Assembly: GCF_000834655.1 (NCBI RefSeq)
Contig: NZ_JXQQ01000044.1
Coordinates: 62,001 to 126,000, forward strand
Source: Variovorax paradoxus
GTDB taxonomy: Bacteria > Pseudomonadota > Gammaproteobacteria > Burkholderiales > Burkholderiaceae_C
Direction of reading: 5' to 3'
Length of the DNA: 64,000 bases
This document shows positions 60,634 to 64,000 of this stretch, one piece after another. The position numbers were made by a program, and so were the translations under genes. The first letter of the stretch is position 1, and every line of letters begins with the position of its first letter. The notes beneath the pieces are model-generated. The model was not told the DNA's origin. It did no database searches and was given only the letters and a program-made list of their open reading frames with translations.

Positions 60634-61491
60634 ATGAGTGCTGACCTGTCCCCCGTCGATGCCACGCAGCGCGAGATCATCGCGGCGCTGCACGTGGCCC
60701 CCGTGTTCGATGCCGCCGCCGAGCTCGAGCGGCGCACCGACTTTCTCGCCGGCTACCTGAAGCAGACGGGACTGAAAACGCTGGTGCTCGGCATCAGCGG
60801 CGGCGTCGATTCGCTCACGGCCGGCTGCCTCGCGCAGCGTGCTGTCGAGAAGCTGCGTGCCGGCGGCTACGACGCCACCTTCATCGCGATGCGCCTGCCC
60901 TACGGCGTGCAGAAGGACGAAGCGGAAGCGCAACGGTCGCTCACCGTGATGAAGCCCGACCGCACGATCACCGTGGACATCCGCCCCGCGGCCGACGGCA
61001 TGCTCGCCGCGTTGAAGGCCGGCGACCTGAAGTTCCGCGATGCGGCGCACGAGGACTTCGTGCTGGGCAACATCAAGGCGCGCCAGCGCATGGTCGCGCA
61101 GTTCGCGGTGGCCGGCGCGCACGACGGCATCGTCATCGGCACCGACCACGCGGCCGAGGCGCTGATGGGCTTCTTCACCAAGTTCGGCGACGGCGCGGCC
61201 GACATCACGCCGCTCACCGGCCTGAACAAGCGCCGCGTGCGAGCCGTGGCGGCACTGCTCGGCGCGCCCGACGAACTGGTCTTCAAAGTGCCGACCGCCG
61301 ACCTCGAATCGCTGGTGCCGGGCAAGCCCGACGAAGACGCCTTCGGCGTCACCTACGAAGAGATCGACGACTTCCTCGAAGGCAAGCCGGTGACTGCCGA
61401 GGCGCGCGCGATCATCCTGTCGACGCACCGCAAGAGCGCGCACAAGCGCGCGCTGCCGGTCGAGCCGCCCCCCGCAAGCGCCGGGGGCTGA
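60634..61491 (+). CDS. nadE: NAD+ synthetase, ammonia-dependent
   Basis: This 285-residue enzyme of the ATP-pyrophosphatase fold catalyses the last NAD+ step from deamido-NAD+. The PP-loop is ISGGVDS at 54-60. [59 protein letters not shown] and the late [22 protein letters not shown] are all typical of NadE. No glutaminase domain is present, so ammonia is the nitrogen source. It follows pldA by 27 bases. Confidence 0.96.
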   Translation: MSADLSPVDATQREIIAALHVAPVFDAAAELERRTDFLAGYLKQTGLKTLVLGISGGVDSLTAGCLAQRAVEKLRAGGYDATFIAMRLPYGVQKDEAEAQRSLTVMKPDRTITVDIRPAADGMLAALKAGDLKFRDAAHEDFVLGNIKARQRMVAQFAVAGAHDGIVIGTDHAAEALMGFFTKFGDGAADITPLTGLNKRRVRAVAALLGAPDELVFKVPTADLESLVPGKPDEDAFGVTYEEIDDFLEGKPVTAEARAIILSTHRKSAHKRALPVEPPPASAGG

Positions 61492-61554
61492 CCCAACGAC
61501 CGCGGCGCTGTCCGCTGTACCGACCAACGCGCTGCCCCCCATCGACGAGGTGCC

Positions 61555-62952
61555 ATGACCCCCACCATGAGACAGACCTTCGATGCGATGCGCGCAGCCA
61601 GCCTGCGCGCGCAGACGCCGCCGTGGAGCGAGCGCGCCGACCGCCTGCACCGCCTGCGCGCGCTGGTGACCGGCAACCGCATGGAGATCGCCGCCGCCAT
61701 CAGCGCCGACTTCTTCAACCGGCCGTTCCAGGAAACCGAGCTGGCCGAGGTGTTCCCCGCGGTCGAGGGCATCGACCATGCGCTGGGCCATGGGAGGAAA
61801 TGGATGCGGACGCAGCGCCGCTCCACCGGCCTCTGGTTCAAGCCCGCGTCGTCGCGGATCATGCCGCAGCCCCTGGGCGTGGTCGGCATCGTGGTTCCGT
61901 GGAACTACCCGCTGAACCTCGCGGTGGGCCCGATGACCGCCGCGCTGGCCGCGGGCAACCGGGTGATGGTCAAGCAGTCGGAATTCACGCCGCGCTTTGC
62001 CGAGTTGTTCGCCACGCTCGTGCGCGCGAGCTTTGCGGAAGACGAGATTGCCATCGTCAACGGCGATGCCGAGGCGGCACGCGAATTCTCCAGCCTCCCG
62101 TTCGATCACCTGCTGTTCACCGGCTCGACCGCCGTCGGCCATCACGTGATGCGCGCCGCGAGCGAGAACCTCACGCCGGTGACGCTGGAGCTGGGCGGCA
62201 AGTCGCCCGCGATCATCGGGCCCGATGCCAACTTCGAGAAGGCCGTCGAGCGCATCCTCGTGGGCAAGACGCTCAACGCGGGCCAGACCTGCATCGCACC
62301 CGACTACGTGCTCGTGCCCGAGGGCCAGCAGGCGCGCTTCGCCGCCAGCGCGCGGCGCATGTTCGCGGCGATGTACCCGGACATCGCCAGCAACAACGAC
62401 TACACGAGCATCGTGAGCCCGCGCCATTTCTCGCGATTGCAGGAACTCGCGGCGCTCGCGCAGGCGCAGGGCGCATCGGCCCTTCCACTCTCGGACATGG
62501 CGCCCGATGCCGCGACGCGCCGCTTTCCGCCCGTGCTGCTGACCGGCGTGCAGGACGGCATGCGCGTGATGCAGGAGGAGATCTTCGGCCCGATCCTGCC
62601 GGTGATTCCGTACACGGCCATCGACGACGCCATCGCCTACGTCAACGCGCACCCGCGTCCGCTCGCGCTCTACCTCTTCGAGAAGAACCGCGCGACCATC
62701 GACCGGGTGATGCAGGAGACGGTGGCCGGCGGCGTGTCGATCAACGACACCCTGCTGCACATCGCGCAGGACGACCTGCCCTTCGGCGGCGTCGGTGCGA
62801 GCGGCATGGGGGCCTACCACGGGGAGTACGGTTTTGCGACCTTCTCCAAGATGAAGCCGATCTTCCACCAGTCGGCCTTCAGCGGCGTGGGCCTCTTCAA
62901 GCCGCCCTACGGCAAGACCTTCGCGCGGATGCTGAAGCTGCTGGTGCGCTGA
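61555..62952 (+). CDS. Aldehyde dehydrogenase, coniferyl-aldehyde dehydrogenase type
   Basis: A 465-residue ALDH with a shortened N-terminus and C-terminus, as in CalB-type coniferyl-aldehyde and fatty-aldehyde dehydrogenases. The cofactor region is IVVPWNYPLNLAVGPM and FTGSTAVGHHVM. Catalytic residues are E212 in ELGGKSP and C246 in GQTC. QEEIFGPILPVI and FGGVGASGMGAYHG follow, and a hydrophobic C-terminus (FARMLKLLVR) ends the protein. It is NAD-linked and may act on plant-derived aromatic aldehydes. GAGGTG lies six bases before ATG 61555. It is followed by an exported hydrolase gene on the same strand. Confidence 0.9.
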   Translation: MTPTMRQTFDAMRAASLRAQTPPWSERADRLHRLRALVTGNRMEIAAAISADFFNRPFQETELAEVFPAVEGIDHALGHGRKWMRTQRRSTGLWFKPASSRIMPQPLGVVGIVVPWNYPLNLAVGPMTAALAAGNRVMVKQSEFTPRFAELFATLVRASFAEDEIAIVNGDAEAAREFSSLPFDHLLFTGSTAVGHHVMRAASENLTPVTLELGGKSPAIIGPDANFEKAVERILVGKTLNAGQTCIAPDYVLVPEGQQARFAASARRMFAAMYPDIASNNDYTSIVSPRHFSRLQELAALAQAQGASALPLSDMAPDAATRRFPPVLLTGVQDGMRVMQEEIFGPILPVIPYTAIDDAIAYVNAHPRPLALYLFEKNRATIDRVMQETVAGGVSINDTLLHIAQDDLPFGGVGASGMGAYHGEYGFATFSKMKPIFHQSAFSGVGLFKPPYGKTFARMLKLLVR

Positions 62953-63060
62953 GCGGGTTGCTCCCCGGCGTTTGTGCCCATTGGACATTCGTCCGATGGC
63001 GCCGCGGGCCCGCTGCGCCGACAGTACGGGTTCCGCTTCAACTCACTCATCAGGACTTCC

Positions 63061-63834
63061 ATGAAAACCGCTCAACGCTTCAAGCTCGCCGCCGCAGCCC
63101 TCGCCATCGGCCTCTCCTTCGCCACGGGCGCCACCGCCGCCACCAGCGGCGACAAGCCCAGCGTGGTCATCGTCCATGGTGCGTTCGCCGACGGCTCCGA
63201 CTGGGCCAAGGTGATCCCCCTGCTGCAGGCCAAGGGCGTGAACGTGGTCGCGGTGCAGAACCCGCTGACCTCGCTCGAAGACGACGTGGCCGCCGCCAAG
63301 CGCGCCATCGACGCGCAGCCCGGCAAGGTCGTGCTGGTGGGCCACTCGTGGGGCGGCTCGGTCATCACCGAGGCCGGCGGGAACGACAAGGTCTCGTCGC
63401 TCGTCTACATCGCGGCCTTCGCACCCGATGCGGGCCAGAACTCGGCCGAGCTCGGCAAGGACTACCCGACGGCGCCCGGCTTCGCGCACATCAAGGCCGA
63501 CGCGAGCGGCTTCCTGTCGCTCACGAAGGAAGGCATGTCCAAGCACTTCGCGCAGGACCTCCCCGCCGCCGCCACGTCGGTGATGACCTCGACGCAGGGC
63601 CCGATCCAGGGCAAGTCCTTCGAGCAGAAGCTCACCGTGGCCGCATGGAAGACCAAGCCCTCCTGGTACCTGGTCGCGAACTCGGACCACATGATCCAGC
63701 CAGCCCTGCAACGCGACATGGCCAAGAAGATCGGCGCGACCGTCTCCTCGGTCAACAGCAGCCACGTGCCGCAGCAATCGCAGCCGGCCAAGGTGGCGCA
63801 GGTGATTCTGGACGCCGTGAACCAATCCAAGTAA
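63061..63834 (+). CDS. Exported alpha/beta hydrolase
   Basis: A 257-residue protein with a signal peptide (AAAALAIGLSFATGATAA, cleavage near residue 28) and a compact hydrolase domain. VVIVHGAFADGSDW forms the oxyanion region, the nucleophile elbow is GHSWGG with S96, and the catalytic histidine is in NSSHVPQQSQP. Closest relatives by motif are esterase/salicylate-esterase-like hydrolases of about 230 residues; the substrate is unknown. ATG 63061 is preferred over an upstream ATG because it gives a proper signal sequence. A strong terminator follows eight bases after the stop. Confidence 0.88.
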   Translation: MKTAQRFKLAAAALAIGLSFATGATAATSGDKPSVVIVHGAFADGSDWAKVIPLLQAKGVNVVAVQNPLTSLEDDVAAAKRAIDAQPGKVVLVGHSWGGSVITEAGGNDKVSSLVYIAAFAPDAGQNSAELGKDYPTAPGFAHIKADASGFLSLTKEGMSKHFAQDLPAAATSVMTSTQGPIQGKSFEQKLTVAAWKTKPSWYLVANSDHMIQPALQRDMAKKIGATVSSVNSSHVPQQSQPAKVAQVILDAVNQSK

Positions 63835-63841
63835 GGTGCCC

Positions 63842-63880
63842 GGCGCGCCGGCCCAGGCCGGCGCGCCTTCTTCCTTTTAC
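63842..63880 (+). terminator. Rho-independent terminator after the exported hydrolase gene
   Basis: GGCGCGCCGGCC (63842-63853) and GGCCGGCGCGCC (63856-63867) are perfect 12-base inverted copies separated by CA. A T-rich tail, TTCTTCCTTTTAC, follows. The position right after the stop and before the next GTG start fits a terminator well. Confidence 0.8.
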
Positions 63881-63896
63881 TTCTTCGATTGCTCCC

Positions 63897-64000
63897 GTGC
63901 AGCCTGCGCCCCATATCCCGGTCTTCGACGCCATCAAGGCCCTTGCATTCGTCGGCGACCTGAGCATGGGGCAACCCATCGACCATTCGGCCCGCACCGC
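63897..64000 (+). CDS. Partial gene, probable HD-domain phosphohydrolase (N-terminus)
   Basis: From GTG 63897 the frame stays open to the window edge, giving about 34 residues: PVFDAIKALAFVGDLSMGQP and then IDHSART. The VGDLSMGQPxDHSxRT pattern is what I recall from the start of HD-domain/HD-GYP-like proteins in Burkholderiales, where the gene continues for 400 or more residues. No ribosome site is obvious, and the start could lie elsewhere. The right edge of the window cuts the gene. Confidence 0.5.
   Translation, partial: MQPAPHIPVFDAIKALAFVGDLSMGQPIDHSART

Noticed and set aside
59173-62988. A 1271-codon open frame on the minus strand
   Set aside because: It runs antisense through pldA, nadE and the aldehyde dehydrogenase, all with intact family motifs. 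Its own translation is low in recognisable motifs and rich in Arg, Ala, Gly and His, as expected from reading high-GC genes backwards.
1-64000. CRISPR arrays, prophage, IS elements, tRNA or rRNA genes
   Set aside because: I looked for regularly spaced direct repeats, transposase or integrase motifs, and tRNA-like cloverleafs with CCA ends and saw none. A weak or degenerate case could be missed by eye.

Overview
The window is high-GC DNA with very long open frames on both strands. Its gene content points to a betaproteobacterium of the Comamonadaceae, most likely Variovorax or a close relative. The clues are a PhaM-type PHB granule protein, an hemE-priA pair, runs of LysE-type exporters, a coniferyl-aldehyde-type dehydrogenase, and two non-coding repeat families that I recall from Comamonadaceae genomes. 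This assignment rests on recognition by eye, not on a search.

Region 1 (1-16.6 kb) is a cell-surface glycan locus. It starts with an orphan GT-C-like membrane protein and an FkbM methyltransferase with a coiled-coil tail. Next come nine tightly packed genes (3343-13152), several sharing 4-base stop/start overlaps. They encode a HAD-UbiA fusion, a DprE1-like FAD oxidase, a DprE2-like reductase, an epimerase-like SDR, a HemY-like FAD protein, two GtrA-like small membrane proteins around a 699-residue GT-C-like protein, and a DPM1-like GT2. The first three match the mycobacterial route to polyprenyl-phospho-D-arabinofuranose. This suggests that the cell adds D-arabinose, or a further modified pentose, to a surface structure. 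The rmlBDAC genes for dTDP-L-rhamnose converge on it from the opposite strand.

Region 2 (16.6-30.6 kb) is amino-acid metabolism and export. A clear promoter and tandem glycine riboswitch precede a DadA-like dehydrogenase. FIST-domain and PhaM genes follow on the minus strand. A MocR regulator then faces a ten-gene plus-strand run with three LysE-family exporters, an EamA permease, a PLP aminotransferase, a GST, PhzF, VOC and a threonine-dehydratase-like enzyme. A good inverted repeat over the exporter promoter is the likely MocR operator.

Region 3 (30.6-37.4 kb) is a complete pgaABCD operon for poly-beta-1,6-N-acetylglucosamine, a biofilm polymer. Its PgaB has both catalytic motifs but no lipobox cysteine.

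Region 4 (37.4-64 kb) is mostly housekeeping and transport: an SDR with a degenerate active site, LysR/quinone oxidoreductase, a ClC transporter with CBS domains, GNAT, a sorbosone-dehydrogenase-like lipoprotein, AlaX, DsbD plus redoxin, an MHS-family permease, hemE, priA, rep, pldA, nadE, an aldehyde dehydrogenase and an alpha/beta hydrolase. It also holds several unknown exported proteins. The hemE-priA gap is AT-rich and carries two DnaA-box matches. The window ends inside a probable HD-domain gene. I saw no tRNA or rRNA genes, CRISPR arrays, transposases or prophage genes.
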